Origin: UBA5448 sp045536965
GTDB lineage: Bacteria; Bacillota; Clostridia; Oscillospirales; SIG627
NCBI GenBank assembly: GCA_045536965.1
Contig: JAZSON010000018.1
Span: forward strand, 1 to 54,239
DNA: 54,239 nt
Direction of reading: 5' to 3'
Both the position numbers and the translations under genes were made by a program. The notes beneath the pieces were generated by a model, which saw only the letters and a list, made by a program, of their open reading frames with translations, searched no databases and was not told where the DNA came from. How positions within the stretch are numbered: position 1 is the stretch's first letter; the number at the start of each line of letters is the position of its first letter. Below, in pieces: positions 22,878 through 32,043 of this stretch.

Positions 22878-25800
22878 ATTCAATCCAACCCCCCAGCAGG
22901 ATTTTGCAATCCATTCCCGCGACAAAACCCTTCTCGTAGCGGCAGCGGCGGGATCGGGAAAAACTGCCGTCCTCATCCGACGCATCGTTTCCCGTTTATT
23001 GGATGAAAAAGACCCTCTGTCCATCTCCGATTTATTGGTTGTCACCTACACGAAGGCGGCGGCAAACGAAGTCAAAGTTCGGCTCAAAAAAGAATTGCAA
23101 GATGTTTTGGCAAAAACGGGAAAAAAATCCATTTCCAAAGAGCTGGTTGCGCTCGAGCGCGCCCGCATCAGCACCATCCACTCTTTTTGTCAATCGGTGG
23201 TACGCGATTGCTTCCAAACACTGGATGTTTCCCCCCGCACCCGTATTGCCGACGAAACCACACTCGGGATGCTCAAAATCGACTGCGCCGAACAAACGCT
23301 GGAAACCTTTTATCGGGACGACACCCTATCCGAGGAAAACCTTTCGGCCTTTAGAGAAACCGTGGAAATTTTTTCGGGCGCCAAATCCGACGAGGGCCTG
23401 CGCGATACCCTTCTTTCCTATTACAGCAATCTCCTTGTCTATCCCTATCCTTTTTCCTTTGCTCAAAGCATCATCACTGAACTTGAAAACGACATCGCCG
23501 CCCTTTCCGACAAGGATATGTCCTTCTTTGAGACCCGCTCGGGCAAGATCATTTGGGAGGAATGTCGAAAAACAGTGGAAGACGCCCTTTCCCTCGCCCT
23601 CCATTTGGAAAATGAATGTTTGGCCGATGAAGCCCTCCAAATCAAATATTATCCCGCCATCCACGAAGACACCCTCGTCTTTGAAATTCTAAAATCCAAG
23701 TTGATCCAAAAGGATGCCGACGGATTTTTCAACCAACTTGCCGCTTATGCCCCCGCTTCACTCAAAGGCGCGACCAAATACAGCGACCCGAACTATCTCG
23801 AAGGCATCAAAAAAATGCGCGAGTATTATAAAAAGGATCTTGCCGAGCTGAGCGCGCGTTTCCATTACACCGACCGCAATGTCATTGCAACCGAAATGCG
23901 CCGCACCGTGGCGGTACAAAAAACTCTTCTTGCCATGGCAAAGCATTTCCATGACCTTTTGACCGAAGAAAAAAAGAAAGCGGGGGTTATGGACTTTGCC
24001 GATCTGGAGCATTTTGCCCTCCGCGCGCTTGTCAAAGAAGGCAGTTTTGACTATACCACCCATAGCTTTGAAAAAACGCCCTACGCCGAACAACTCACAC
24101 AAGAACTTAAAGAAATCTATGTGGATGAATATCAGGATACCAACCTGTTGCAGGACACCATTTTGCGTGCCGTTTCCACAAACAACGACCGCTTCATGGT
24201 GGGCGATCCCAAACAAAGCATCTACGCCTTCCGTGGCGCCATGCCGGCTCTTTTCCGCGACTATCAAAAAAGATTCCCCTCGCATGAAAACGCCGAGGGG
24301 GACAACGCCTGCGTCTTTTTATCCAAAAACTACCGCTCACATCCCTCCATTCTTTACTTTACCAATGCGGTATGCGGCGTATGCATGAACACCGATCCGA
24401 AAGATCCCATGTACACCGACAAGGATGCCCTTGTTCCGGGAAGGGAATGTGTCGGAAATGCGGATGTTTCACTGCATATTTTCGACGGCAAAGCGCTTTC
24501 GGACGAGGAGGATACTTCCCCCGATGAAGATAACTTCGTTGCCAAAGAAATCGCGCGTCTGATTTCTTCGGCGCAGTGTCTCCCCTCCGACATCGCCGTG
24601 CTTGCGCGTCAAAAAACAACCCTGCGGCGGATTGAAGATGCCTTGAAAAACCTGTCTATACCCACCGCAACCCAACTGGAAACACCCTTTTTCAAGCAAC
24701 CCGACATCCTTTTCACCCTTTCTTTCCTGCATGCCATCGACAATCCATACCGCGATATTCACCTGCTCGCCATCATGGATTCTCCGCTGTTTGGTTTTTC
24801 GCCCGATGAGTTGGTGGCCATCCGTCAAGACAACAATAAAGAAAAGTTTTATCTTTCTTTATTGCGTACCGCCGCGCAAGAAACCCCGCTCGGAGAAAAG
24901 TGCGCCCTGTTCATATCCCGCTTACACGCCCTCCGCGAGGATGCGCGTATCCTCCCTGCCGATGCTTTGATTTGGAAACTGTTCACCGAATACCATCTTT
25001 TTGAACATTTTCCCGACCCCGAAGCAGGCAAACGCCTTTATACTCTCCACACCATGGCGCGTCAAGGAGAAACCGACGTTTTCCATGGACTCCATCATTT
25101 TCTCCGTCTTGTTACCCGCCAAATGGAAAAAAGCGATGCCCGCGAGATGCCGACGGGAGCGTTTTCAGGCGAAGGTGTGCGTCTGATGACGGTACACTCT
25201 TCCAAAGGTCTGGAATTTCCCGTAGTCTTTTACAGCGGTCTCGCCACCCCCTACCTTGAAAAGGATATAAATGAAAAGGCCGTTTTTTCTCAAGATCTCG
25301 GCGTAACCTTCCCCCTGCCCTCCGAAACAGGTTACACAAAAATCAACACCTGTATGCGCAAAGCGGCGCAGATCGATATTCGCAACCGTTTATACCGCGA
25401 AGAAATGCGCATTTTATATGTCGCCCTCACCCGCGCAAGAGACAGCTTGTATCTGACCGCCTCCCCCAAAAGTCTCCGCGCATCCCTTGTCCGCGCCCTC
25501 CCCGATGCCCTTTCCAAAACAGGAGTGATCGACAAGACTCACCGCATTGAATCCACCAAATCCCATTTTGAACTCATCCTTTTGTCGTTTGCAAACGAAA
25601 AGGATTTTGCTCGCTGGGCCGTCGGACTCGACTTATCTTCGCCTGATGCGCAATACCGTTTTTCCCGCCACCCCTTTACCGTTGCGGTCAACCCCACCGT
25701 TCCCGCGCTTGACGAGTCGGAGACACTCTCGCTCCCCGAGCAGACCACGCCCGCTTCAAGTGCCTTGTGTACCGATCACCTCAAAGACATCCTCACCTTT

Positions 25801-26457
25801 ACATACCCCCACCGACAAGAATCCCGTCTTCCGAAAAAAATTTCGGTCTCTCAACTGAAATCGGGTAAATTGACGGTGGACGAGCTTCGCATGCCCGCCC
25901 CCAATCGCATCCCGCTTTTCATGCGCGAAACCCGCGACGACGGCGCAAGCCACGGCACCGCCATGCACTTGTTTATGCAATACGCAAACTTTGCGCACTG
26001 TGCTGCTCTCGGGGTAAGAAGCGAAGCCGAAGAACTGGTTTTGCGCGGTTTCATTTCCCCCCAAGATGCCGAAAAACTCAATTTCTTCGCGCTCACCCGC
26101 TTTTTCACCTCCGAACGCTTTCGCGAAATAGAAAAGTCCCCCGACGTCCGTCGGGAGACCCGTTTCAATATGCTGTTGTCACCGTCCGAAATTCCGGGAA
26201 AAAGCATCTTATCGATCGACACCGATGCAAAACTGCTTGTACAGGGTGTCATTGACTGCTATTATCAAAACGCCGCCGGTAAATATACGGTGCTTGACTT
26301 CAAAACCGACCGTGTTGACAATGCCGAGACGATCATCGAGCGTTACCGCGAGCAGCTACTCTTATATCGCCGCGCCGTCAAAGAATTGATCGGCGTAGAG
26401 GCAAGCGAATGTACGATCTACTCCTTCCACCTCGGAAAGTGGATCCATGTAGATTAA
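22870..26457 (+). CDS. addA: ATP-dependent helicase/nuclease subunit AddA
   Basis: A 1195-aa UvrD/RecB-type helicase with C-terminal nuclease. Motifs in order: Q-motif NPTPQQDFAI, Walker A AAAAGSGKT (24-32), VVTYTKAAANEVK, VDEYQDTN, GDPKQSIYAFRGA, LMTVHSSKGLEFPVVF, YVALTRARDSLYL, and the nuclease core VLDFKTDRVD. The second ATG (22870) is chosen: GGAGG lies 9 nt upstream, whereas the ATG at 22861 abuts it. The end overlaps the convergent folC stop by 4 bp, so no terminator separates them. Acts with AddB in break repair. Confidence 0.95.
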   Translation: MAEFNPTPQQDFAIHSRDKTLLVAAAAGSGKTAVLIRRIVSRLLDEKDPLSISDLLVVTYTKAAANEVKVRLKKELQDVLAKTGKKSISKELVALERARISTIHSFCQSVVRDCFQTLDVSPRTRIADETTLGMLKIDCAEQTLETFYRDDTLSEENLSAFRETVEIFSGAKSDEGLRDTLLSYYSNLLVYPYPFSFAQSIITELENDIAALSDKDMSFFETRSGKIIWEECRKTVEDALSLALHLENECLADEALQIKYYPAIHEDTLVFEILKSKLIQKDADGFFNQLAAYAPASLKGATKYSDPNYLEGIKKMREYYKKDLAELSARFHYTDRNVIATEMRRTVAVQKTLLAMAKHFHDLLTEEKKKAGVMDFADLEHFALRALVKEGSFDYTTHSFEKTPYAEQLTQELKEIYVDEYQDTNLLQDTILRAVSTNNDRFMVGDPKQSIYAFRGAMPALFRDYQKRFPSHENAEGDNACVFLSKNYRSHPSILYFTNAVCGVCMNTDPKDPMYTDKDALVPGRECVGNADVSLHIFDGKALSDEEDTSPDEDNFVAKEIARLISSAQCLPSDIAVLARQKTTLRRIEDALKNLSIPTATQLETPFFKQPDILFTLSFLHAIDNPYRDIHLLAIMDSPLFGFSPDELVAIRQDNNKEKFYLSLLRTAAQETPLGEKCALFISRLHALREDARILPADALIWKLFTEYHLFEHFPDPEAGKRLYTLHTMARQGETDVFHGLHHFLRLVTRQMEKSDAREMPTGAFSGEGVRLMTVHSSKGLEFPVVFYSGLATPYLEKDINEKAVFSQDLGVTFPLPSETGYTKINTCMRKAAQIDIRNRLYREEMRILYVALTRARDSLYLTASPKSLRASLVRALPDALSKTGVIDKTHRIESTKSHFELILLSFANEKDFARWAVGLDLSSPDAQYRFSRHPFTVAVNPTVPALDESETLSLPEQTTPASSALCTDHLKDILTFTYPHRQESRLPKKISVSQLKSGKLTVDELRMPAPNRIPLFMRETRDDGASHGTAMHLFMQYANFAHCAALGVRSEAEELVLRGFISPQDAEKLNFFALTRFFTSERFREIEKSPDVRRETRFNMLLSPSEIPGKSILSIDTDAKLLVQGVIDCYYQNAAGKYTVLDFKTDRVDNAETIIERYREQLLLYRRAVKELIGVEASECTIYSFHLGKWIHVD

Positions 26458-27728
26458 CCGAGTGGGTCAAAAGCCTCTCTGAATGCGGCGTACATATAAA
26501 GAGAGCCAAGTACAACCAAGGGCATATTTTGTTCCTTTGCCAAGGCAAAACCACGGTTTACAGCCTCTTTTACACTCGCAAAGCTTTCGCCTGCCACACC
26601 GCGGCGGGCAAATACATCGCAAAGCTTCTCACCCGAAAGCGCCCGCGGATTGTCGGGCGTCACCGTCAAAACATAAGCGCAACGAGGAGAAAGAATGTCC
26701 GCCATCGTCTCGTATTCCTTATCCTCCATTACCCCGCAAAGCATAAGCACCTTTTGATGCGGAAAGCACAACTCCACGCTTTCCATACAAGCCAATACCC
26801 CTTGGGGATTATGACCGCCGTCGTAAACGATCGGCGGTTCTTTTTTCAAAACCTCAAACCGCGCGGGCCACTTCACTTTCTCAAGACCGCGCGCAACCGC
26901 ATCATCATCAATATGCAACCCGCTTTCTTTTAACATGGAAACAGCGGTCAAAACGGTCGCCGCATTGCGCGGCTGATAGGCGCCCGCAAGAGAAACCGTC
27001 AAATGCGAGAAGGGATCAAAAGAGATCACCGAACCGTTTAAATCGCTTTTTTCCACCCGCAACAAATCATGGTTTACCCGCATGGGTTTCACCCCGCAGG
27101 CCTTTGCTTTTTCTGCAATCACCCGATAAGCCGCTTGGTCATTTCCGCCGTAAAGCAGTTTGGAACCGCATTTTATGATTCCCGCCTTTTCGGCGGCAAT
27201 CTTTTCGACGGTATCACCCAGCACAGCGGCATGATCCATTGCAATCCCCGTGATGACCGAAAGAAGGGGCGGCAAAATGACATTGGTCGAATCCAGCCGA
27301 CCGCCAAGCCCCGCCTCCAACACAACAATATCGCATTTCTTTTTTTGAAAATACAAAAATGCGGCGGCTGTAATGAGTTCAAATTCGGTGGGCGCATCCT
27401 CCATCTTATCGCAAAAAGGCGCAAGCTGTGTGATTATTTCGGCCAAATCTTCATCTGAGATTTCCTCGCCGTTTATCCGCATTCTTTCGGAAAAACGCAA
27501 CACATACGGCGAAACGAACAATCCCGTTTTATACCCCGCCTCGCAAAGAATGGTAGAAAGCATGGCGCAAAAAGACCCTTTGCCGTTGGTACCCGCCACA
27601 TGCACAAAGGTCAAATCGTTTTGGGGATTGCCGCAGAGGGCAAGTAGCTGCGTGATTCTCGAAAGACCGGGACGGCTCCCCTTCCAGGAGACCGCGTGAA
27701 TAAACTCCATCGCTTGATTGATGTCCAT
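26454..27728 (-). CDS. folC: Folylpolyglutamate synthase / dihydrofolate synthase
   Basis: A 424-aa Mur-ligase-type enzyme that adds glutamate to dihydropteroate or tetrahydrofolate. P-loop GTNGKGS at residues 46-52, APTEFELITAAAFLYF, LEAGLGGRLDSTN, the carbamoylated-lysine region DHAAVLGDTVEKIAAEKAGI, and YDGGHNPQG near 305 are all present. It lies 4 bp after folT and is controlled with it by the THF riboswitch. Polyglutamylation traps imported folate in the cell, so the two genes form a salvage pair. Confidence 0.95.
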   Translation of the reverse strand: MDINQAMEFIHAVSWKGSRPGLSRITQLLALCGNPQNDLTFVHVAGTNGKGSFCAMLSTILCEAGYKTGLFVSPYVLRFSERMRINGEEISDEDLAEIITQLAPFCDKMEDAPTEFELITAAAFLYFQKKKCDIVVLEAGLGGRLDSTNVILPPLLSVITGIAMDHAAVLGDTVEKIAAEKAGIIKCGSKLLYGGNDQAAYRVIAEKAKACGVKPMRVNHDLLRVEKSDLNGSVISFDPFSHLTVSLAGAYQPRNAATVLTAVSMLKESGLHIDDDAVARGLEKVKWPARFEVLKKEPPIVYDGGHNPQGVLACMESVELCFPHQKVLMLCGVMEDKEYETMADILSPRCAYVLTVTPDNPRALSGEKLCDVFARRGVAGESFASVKEAVNRGFALAKEQNMPLVVLGSLYMYAAFREAFDPLG

Positions 27729-27732
27729 ACCC

Positions 27733-28251
27733 TCACACCCTTCCTAACAGTTTGCGCACAAATTTAATTTTGGAAAAGGCATAAAGCGCATACCCTTCAA
27801 TGCCGCCAATGAAAAAATAAAGGGGAATACGCAAGAAAAGCAAATGATAAGGGTACACATAGTAAACCCGCAGACCGACCGACTTGATCACCATGGAGCC
27901 GATCACATGGGCAAACAAAGCCGAGAGGAAAAAAGAAAAAAACGAATCGGAACGACACACCTTTTTCTTGAAAAAGCCCGCCAAAAAACCAACGGCAAAA
28001 GCACCCAGCGTGATGATGGGATTGATAGGATTCCCCGCCGCCACACAGCTCAAGAGATCCGAACAAACACCGACCATACCACCAAGGAGAGGACCAAACA
28101 GAAATCCTCCCAATAAAACAGGCAAATTTTCAAAGGTAATGCGGATAGGGCCAAAGGTAAAATAGGCTTTACCGATAACACCGAGCACCAAACTGCAGGC
28201 CACCAAAAGGCCCGACATGGCCACCACAGAAACACGTAAACGAGCGGACAA
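27733..28251 (-). CDS. folT: Folate-specific ECF transporter S component
   Basis: A 172-aa membrane protein with about six hydrophobic segments. FTFGPIRITFENLPVLLGGF and FGPLLGGMVGVCSDLL are the family-specific substrate-binding region of folate S components; NPIITLGAFAVGFLAGFF follows. It binds folate and works with a shared energising module (EcfA, EcfA', EcfT) that is not in the window. The start is taken as TTG 28251 with GGAAGGAG about 9 nt upstream, because the open frame farther upstream is the riboswitch. First gene of the folT-folC operon. Confidence 0.9.
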   Translation of the reverse strand: MSARLRVSVVAMSGLLVACSLVLGVIGKAYFTFGPIRITFENLPVLLGGFLFGPLLGGMVGVCSDLLSCVAAGNPINPIITLGAFAVGFLAGFFKKKVCRSDSFFSFFLSALFAHVIGSMVIKSVGLRVYYVYPYHLLFLRIPLYFFIGGIEGYALYAFSKIKFVRKLLGRV

Positions 28252-28258
28252 AATAAAA

Positions 28259-28300
28259 ATCTCCTTCCTGCCATGCTGCCAAAAGCATGCGGAAGAAGAT
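28259..28300 (-). promoter_or_regulatory. Shine-Dalgarno sequestering hairpin of folT
   Basis: In the transcript AUCUUCUUCC (28291-28300) can pair with GGAAGGAGAU (28259-28268), which contains the folT ribosome binding site; GCAUG/CAUGC lies inside. This is a likely translational expression platform. Confidence 0.6.
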
Positions 28301-28311
28301 ATTTCCATGCT

Positions 28312-28413
28312 CATGCAGCGGGATGCGAAATATGCACGGCAAGAAATCTTTTCGTCCGCGCGGCAACTCCCCGTCCGCACGGCACTTAACCCGCATATTT
28401 CTACTCTGACATG
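28312..28413 (-). ncRNA. Tetrahydrofolate (THF) riboswitch
   Basis: On the minus strand the class I THF aptamer is recognisable: AGAGTAG in the P1/P2 junction, GGTTAAGTG, the GGGGAGTTGCCGC segment of the P3/L3 pseudoknot, and GCATCCCGCTG closing P1 (CATG-T-CAG with CTG-CATG). It begins within a few nt of the predicted transcription start and lies upstream of folT, its classic target. Ligand binding should lower folT-folC expression. Confidence 0.9.
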
Positions 28414-28416
28414 CGG

Positions 28417-28445
28417 AGTATACACCCGCGAAGAAGAATTGTCAA
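28417..28445 (-). promoter_or_regulatory. Promoter of the THF riboswitch-folT-folC unit
   Basis: On the minus strand TTGACA (28440-28445), 17-bp spacer, TATACT (28417-28422). Confidence 0.85.
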
Positions 28446-28473
28446 TAGTTTTGGCATTTCCCGCAAGAAAAAA

Positions 28474-28503
28474 AGAGAGCCAAACAAGTGTGTTTGGCTC
28501 TCT
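28474..28503 (-). terminator. Terminator of the aromatic amino acid operon
   Basis: Stem AGAGAGCCAAACA (28474-28486) / TGTTTGGCTCTCT (28491-28503), followed by seven or more T on the minus strand. Confidence 0.9.
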
Positions 28504-28508
28504 TATCT

Positions 28509-29540
28509 TTAGATTGTGTCAGCAAGATCAAAAATCAATCGCTCGGTCTTTTCCCATCCCAAACAAGGGTCGGTAATGGATTTTCCGTACACACATTCGT
28601 CGGGCGTTTGCTTTCCGTCCTCGATATAACTTTCAATCATCAGTCCCTTCACCAATTTACCGATATCGGCGTTGTGGTGGCAGCTATGCATCACTTCTTT
28701 GGCGATACGCACCTGCTCTAAGGCATTTTTCCCCGAATTGGCATGGTTTACATCCACGATGGCGGCAGGATTTTCAAGACCGCTTTCGGCATAAAGTTCA
28801 CAAAGATGGTAAAGATCCTCGTAGTGGTAATTGGGAAGTGACTGCCCGTGCTTGTTGACATATCCCCGCAGAATGGCGTGGGCGTATTCATTGCCGTTGG
28901 TATTAACCTCCCAACCGCGATAAATAAACGTATGGGGATGCTGCGCCGCAACGATGGAATTCATCATGACCGCAAGATCGCCCGCCGTGGGGTTTTTCAT
29001 ACCAACGGGAATACTCAGACCACTGGCAGTCAAACGATGGCTTTGATCCTCCACCGAACGGGCGCCGATGGCAACGTAGGACAAAACATCCGAAAGATAA
29101 CGATAATTGTCGGGATAAAGCATCTCGTCTGCGCAGGTAAATTCCGTCTCTTCCACCGCTCTCATGTGCAGTTTGCGAATGGCAATCAAACCCGCCAGCA
29201 TATCTTCACTGCGATGGGGGTCGGGTTGATGAAGCATCCCCTTGTATCCGTCGCCCGTGGTGCGGGGCTTATTGGTATAAATACGCGGAACAATGCAAAT
29301 TTTGTCCTTAACCTTTTCCTGCACCCTTCTTAAACGGGTGATATAATCAATCACACTGTCCTCATGGTCGGCCGAACAAGGGCCAATGATGAGAAGAAGT
29401 TTTTTCACCTCTCCTTTGATGATCGCCTTGATTTCGGCATCTCTTTTCTCTTTGATTCTTACAGTTTCAGACGAAACGGGAAACTGCTCCTTGATGTCCT
29501 TGGGGACGGGAAGTTTCCGAATGAAATTCATGTTTTGCAC
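28509..29540 (-). CDS. aroF: 3-deoxy-7-phosphoheptulonate (DAHP) synthase, AroG type
   Basis: First enzyme of the shikimate pathway: PEP + erythrose-4-phosphate to DAHP. The 343-aa protein is of the type I alpha (AroFGH) class: LLIIGPCSADHEDSV, PRIYTNKPRTTGDGYKG, GARSVEDQSHR, GMKNPTAG and VDVNHANSGK. The N-terminal extension that carries feedback sites in AroG is present. The start is taken as GTG 29540, since AAGGGGG lies 8 nt upstream; an ATG three codons later is 17 nt away. It is the last gene of the operon, an unusual place for the entry enzyme. The isozyme letter cannot be assigned. Confidence 0.93.
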   Translation of the reverse strand: MQNMNFIRKLPVPKDIKEQFPVSSETVRIKEKRDAEIKAIIKGEVKKLLLIIGPCSADHEDSVIDYITRLRRVQEKVKDKICIVPRIYTNKPRTTGDGYKGMLHQPDPHRSEDMLAGLIAIRKLHMRAVEETEFTCADEMLYPDNYRYLSDVLSYVAIGARSVEDQSHRLTASGLSIPVGMKNPTAGDLAVMMNSIVAAQHPHTFIYRGWEVNTNGNEYAHAILRGYVNKHGQSLPNYHYEDLYHLCELYAESGLENPAAIVDVNHANSGKNALEQVRIAKEVMHSCHHNADIGKLVKGLMIESYIEDGKQTPDECVYGKSITDPCLGWEKTERLIFDLADTI

Positions 29541-29553
29541 TGTGCTTTCCCCC

Positions 29554-30408
29554 TTATTTATCAAACAATACCCTGCGTGCAGTGGACAGTTGCATCATTT
29601 TCCGCATCCCGTCCACATCGCCGTTTGCGAGCATATCTTTGAGTTTTTCAAACTGATTTAAGAACATATCCATTTGATCTAAAAGTTTTTCTTTGTTTTC
29701 CATAAACAGCTCACTCCACATCACATCGTTGATCTTGGCGATGCGGGTGAGATCGCGAAACGAGTCACCCGTAAATTTTTCAAGCCCCTCACGCTCGTTG
29801 CAGGTCATGAGAGAAACAGCGATGCAGTGGGTAAGCTGGGAAACAAAGCCGATGATCTCATCGTGCTCCTTCGGCGTCAGCACGGAAATACGGGAAAAGC
29901 CCAAAAGATAACCAAGCTCTCGACAGGTCTCGATCCCATCGGCGGTGTTTTTCTCGGTCGGTGTAATAATGTAGTTTGCACCGACAAACATTTTTTCGGT
30001 GCTGTTTTCCACACCTGAGCATTCCCGCCCCGCCATGGGGTGCGCGGGAATAAACTCCACATCCTCACGAAGCATCTGCTGGATTTTACCGACAACATTT
30101 GACTTTACACCCGTCACGTCTGTCAACAAAGCGCCCGACTTAAAATACCTTTGATTTTCCTCCACCCACGCAATAAAGGTCTGTGGATACAACGCAAAAA
30201 TGATAATATCGGCACGTCCGATCATCTCGGCATCAATTTCGGTCGTCCCCTCGTTTATGATACCTTCGCGCAAGGCATAATCAATCGATGATTCTTCCTT
30301 TGTGATAGCGGCAATATGAAAGCCGAAGCGTTTCAGTCCGCGTGCATAGCTGCCACCGAGAAGACCCAAACCGACAATAAGTATATTTTTTCTTGTGTCA
30401 ACAATCAC
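29554..30408 (-). CDS. tyrA: Prephenate dehydrogenase
   Basis: A 284-aa NAD(P)-dependent enzyme making 4-hydroxyphenylpyruvate from prephenate, the Tyr branch. The Rossmann loop GLGLLGGSYARGL is at residues 13-25; FIPAHPMAGRECSGVEN carries the catalytic His; DVTGVKS and FVSQLTHCIAVSL are family motifs. No ACT domain follows, so allosteric control by Tyr is likely limited. The GTG start has AAGGTG upstream and overlaps the end of aroA by 11 bp. Confidence 0.93.
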   Translation of the reverse strand: MIVDTRKNILIVGLGLLGGSYARGLKRFGFHIAAITKEESSIDYALREGIINEGTTEIDAEMIGRADIIIFALYPQTFIAWVEENQRYFKSGALLTDVTGVKSNVVGKIQQMLREDVEFIPAHPMAGRECSGVENSTEKMFVGANYIITPTEKNTADGIETCRELGYLLGFSRISVLTPKEHDEIIGFVSQLTHCIAVSLMTCNEREGLEKFTGDSFRDLTRIAKINDVMWSELFMENKEKLLDQMDMFLNQFEKLKDMLANGDVDGMRKMMQLSTARRVLFDK

Positions 30409-31609
30409 ACAAATTCACCTTCGCTTTTAATTGATTGAGTTTTTCAAAATAATCGGGGAAGCTTTTTTTCACCGCTTCAACACCCGAAATTCCCCCCCCC
30501 ACCGCCGTTAAAACGGTGGTAAGTGACATGACGATGCGGTGGTCATTGTGTCCGCAAAGAGGTGCATCACTCGGAAAAAGAGGGGCTTTGTCGATTTCAA
30601 TACTGTTTTCCTTGACTCGAATCCTTGCACCCAATTTGGAAAGTTCCTCCGCCATCACACGGCCGCGGTCGCTTTCTTTGACTGCAAGTCGGGAAGTCCC
30701 GATAAGCACCGCCCCGTTTTTCGCGGCGGCAAGAGCCATCAAAACAGGCCCAAGATCGGGACAATCGGAAATATCCAGTGTCGGTCGTCCGTTCTCCAGT
30801 GCCGCAAAATATTCGCGGTAAATCTTATCCCCCTGCAAACTGTTTTCATCCAGTCCTTCCACCGTAACCGCTCCGCCCAGGTAGTTAAACACATCGAGGA
30901 AAGCGGCGTTGGACCAATCCCCCTCCACTCGAATCTTTTGGGGACGGTAGGTTTGGTTTTTGGGGATAAAGAACTTATATTCGCCGTCAAAATCCACCCG
31001 CACCCCGAATTTTTCCATGGCCTGCAAGGTAAGAAGTACATAGGAACGACTCTCAAAGGGAGGAATGATCTCCACAACACTTTCCTCCAAAAGCAAAGGC
31101 AAAGCAAACAAAAGTCCCGTTATAAACTGACTGCTGACACTTCCGTCCACCCGATACACACCGCCCGACAGCTTTCCGTCGATATGCAAAAGGCCGTTTT
31201 CTCTCACAAATGAAAACCCTTTTTCTTTGGCTAAATTTTCATAGACGGTAAGCGGTCTTTCCATCAAGCGACCCGCGCCCGAAAAAATGGCTTTTTTTCC
31301 TGCCGCCAGTGCAAGAGGAATGAAAAAGCGCAAAGTGCTGCCGCTTTCCTTGCAATCAAAAGCACATACCGCATCGTCGTTTTTATTGGTTTTTTGCGCG
31401 ATTCGGGCAACATTTTCGAAAAAAGAAACATCGACCCCAAAATGGGAAAGGCAACCCATGGTAGCCGAAATATCCTCGGAAAGAGAAATATTTTCAATCA
31501 TGCTCTCCCCTGCAAGTCCGCCGCAAATGAGAAAGCGGTGCGCCATACTTTTAGAGGGTGGTGCCTCGACCTTTCCTTGCAACGTACATTTTCCGATCCG
31601 TGCAATCAT
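30398..31609 (-). CDS. aroA: 5-enolpyruvylshikimate-3-phosphate synthase
   Basis: A 403-aa EPSP synthase joining shikimate-3-phosphate and PEP. Substrate loops: APPSKSMAHRFLICGGL (Lys19-Ser20, Arg25), KESGSTLRFFIPLAL (class-II-like sequence), and DGSVSSQFITGLLF. Near the C-terminus KESDRGRVMAEEL and GHNDHRIVMSL are typical. A run of nine C/G at about 30492-30500 encodes a Gly-rich GGGIS loop and is a potential slippage site. Start overlaps the aroQ stop by 4 bp (ATGA). Confidence 0.94.
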   Translation of the reverse strand: MIARIGKCTLQGKVEAPPSKSMAHRFLICGGLAGESMIENISLSEDISATMGCLSHFGVDVSFFENVARIAQKTNKNDDAVCAFDCKESGSTLRFFIPLALAAGKKAIFSGAGRLMERPLTVYENLAKEKGFSFVRENGLLHIDGKLSGGVYRVDGSVSSQFITGLLFALPLLLEESVVEIIPPFESRSYVLLTLQAMEKFGVRVDFDGEYKFFIPKNQTYRPQKIRVEGDWSNAAFLDVFNYLGGAVTVEGLDENSLQGDKIYREYFAALENGRPTLDISDCPDLGPVLMALAAAKNGAVLIGTSRLAVKESDRGRVMAEELSKLGARIRVKENSIEIDKAPLFPSDAPLCGHNDHRIVMSLTTVLTAVGGGISGVEAVKKSFPDYFEKLNQLKAKVNLCDC

Positions 31610-32043
31610 TTTTCTTTCTCACCACCACAAAGAAAATCAATGGCGGCTATATACCCGTCTGTACCCATACCCGCAATCGTTTTTTTTGCAACCTCGCGCA
31701 CAAAACTGATTTGTCTAAAACTTTCGCGCGCACAAACATCCGAAATATGCACCTCAACCGTCGGAATCATGACCGCTTTGAGCGCATCCAAAATGGCAAT
31801 ACTTGTATGGGTATATCCTCCGGGATTGATGACGATGCCGTCCGCTTCGCCGTAGCAAGCCTGAATCTTATCGATCAGATCTCCCTCATGATTGGATTGA
31901 TATACCTCGCACTCTATGTTTTTATCATAGCAATGCTTCTTTATTTTCTCGACCAGATCCGCGTAGGTTTCTTTTCCGTAAATATCGGGTTCTCGGATGC
32001 CGAGCATATTGATATTCGGGCCGTTGATGACCGCTATTTTCAT
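31606..32043 (-). CDS. aroQ: Type II 3-dehydroquinate dehydratase
   Basis: A 145-aa dodecameric-type dehydroquinase. Motifs: NGPNINMLGIREPDIYG (catalytic Tyr in the flexible loop region), YQSNHEGDLIDKI with the Asn-His pair, INPGGYTHTSIAI, and VEVHISDVCARESFRQ with the catalytic His. It starts 4 bp before the end of aroEK (ATGA overlap). Confidence 0.95.
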   Translation of the reverse strand: MKIAVINGPNINMLGIREPDIYGKETYADLVEKIKKHCYDKNIECEVYQSNHEGDLIDKIQACYGEADGIVINPGGYTHTSIAILDALKAVMIPTVEVHISDVCARESFRQISFVREVAKKTIAGMGTDGYIAAIDFLCGGEKEK

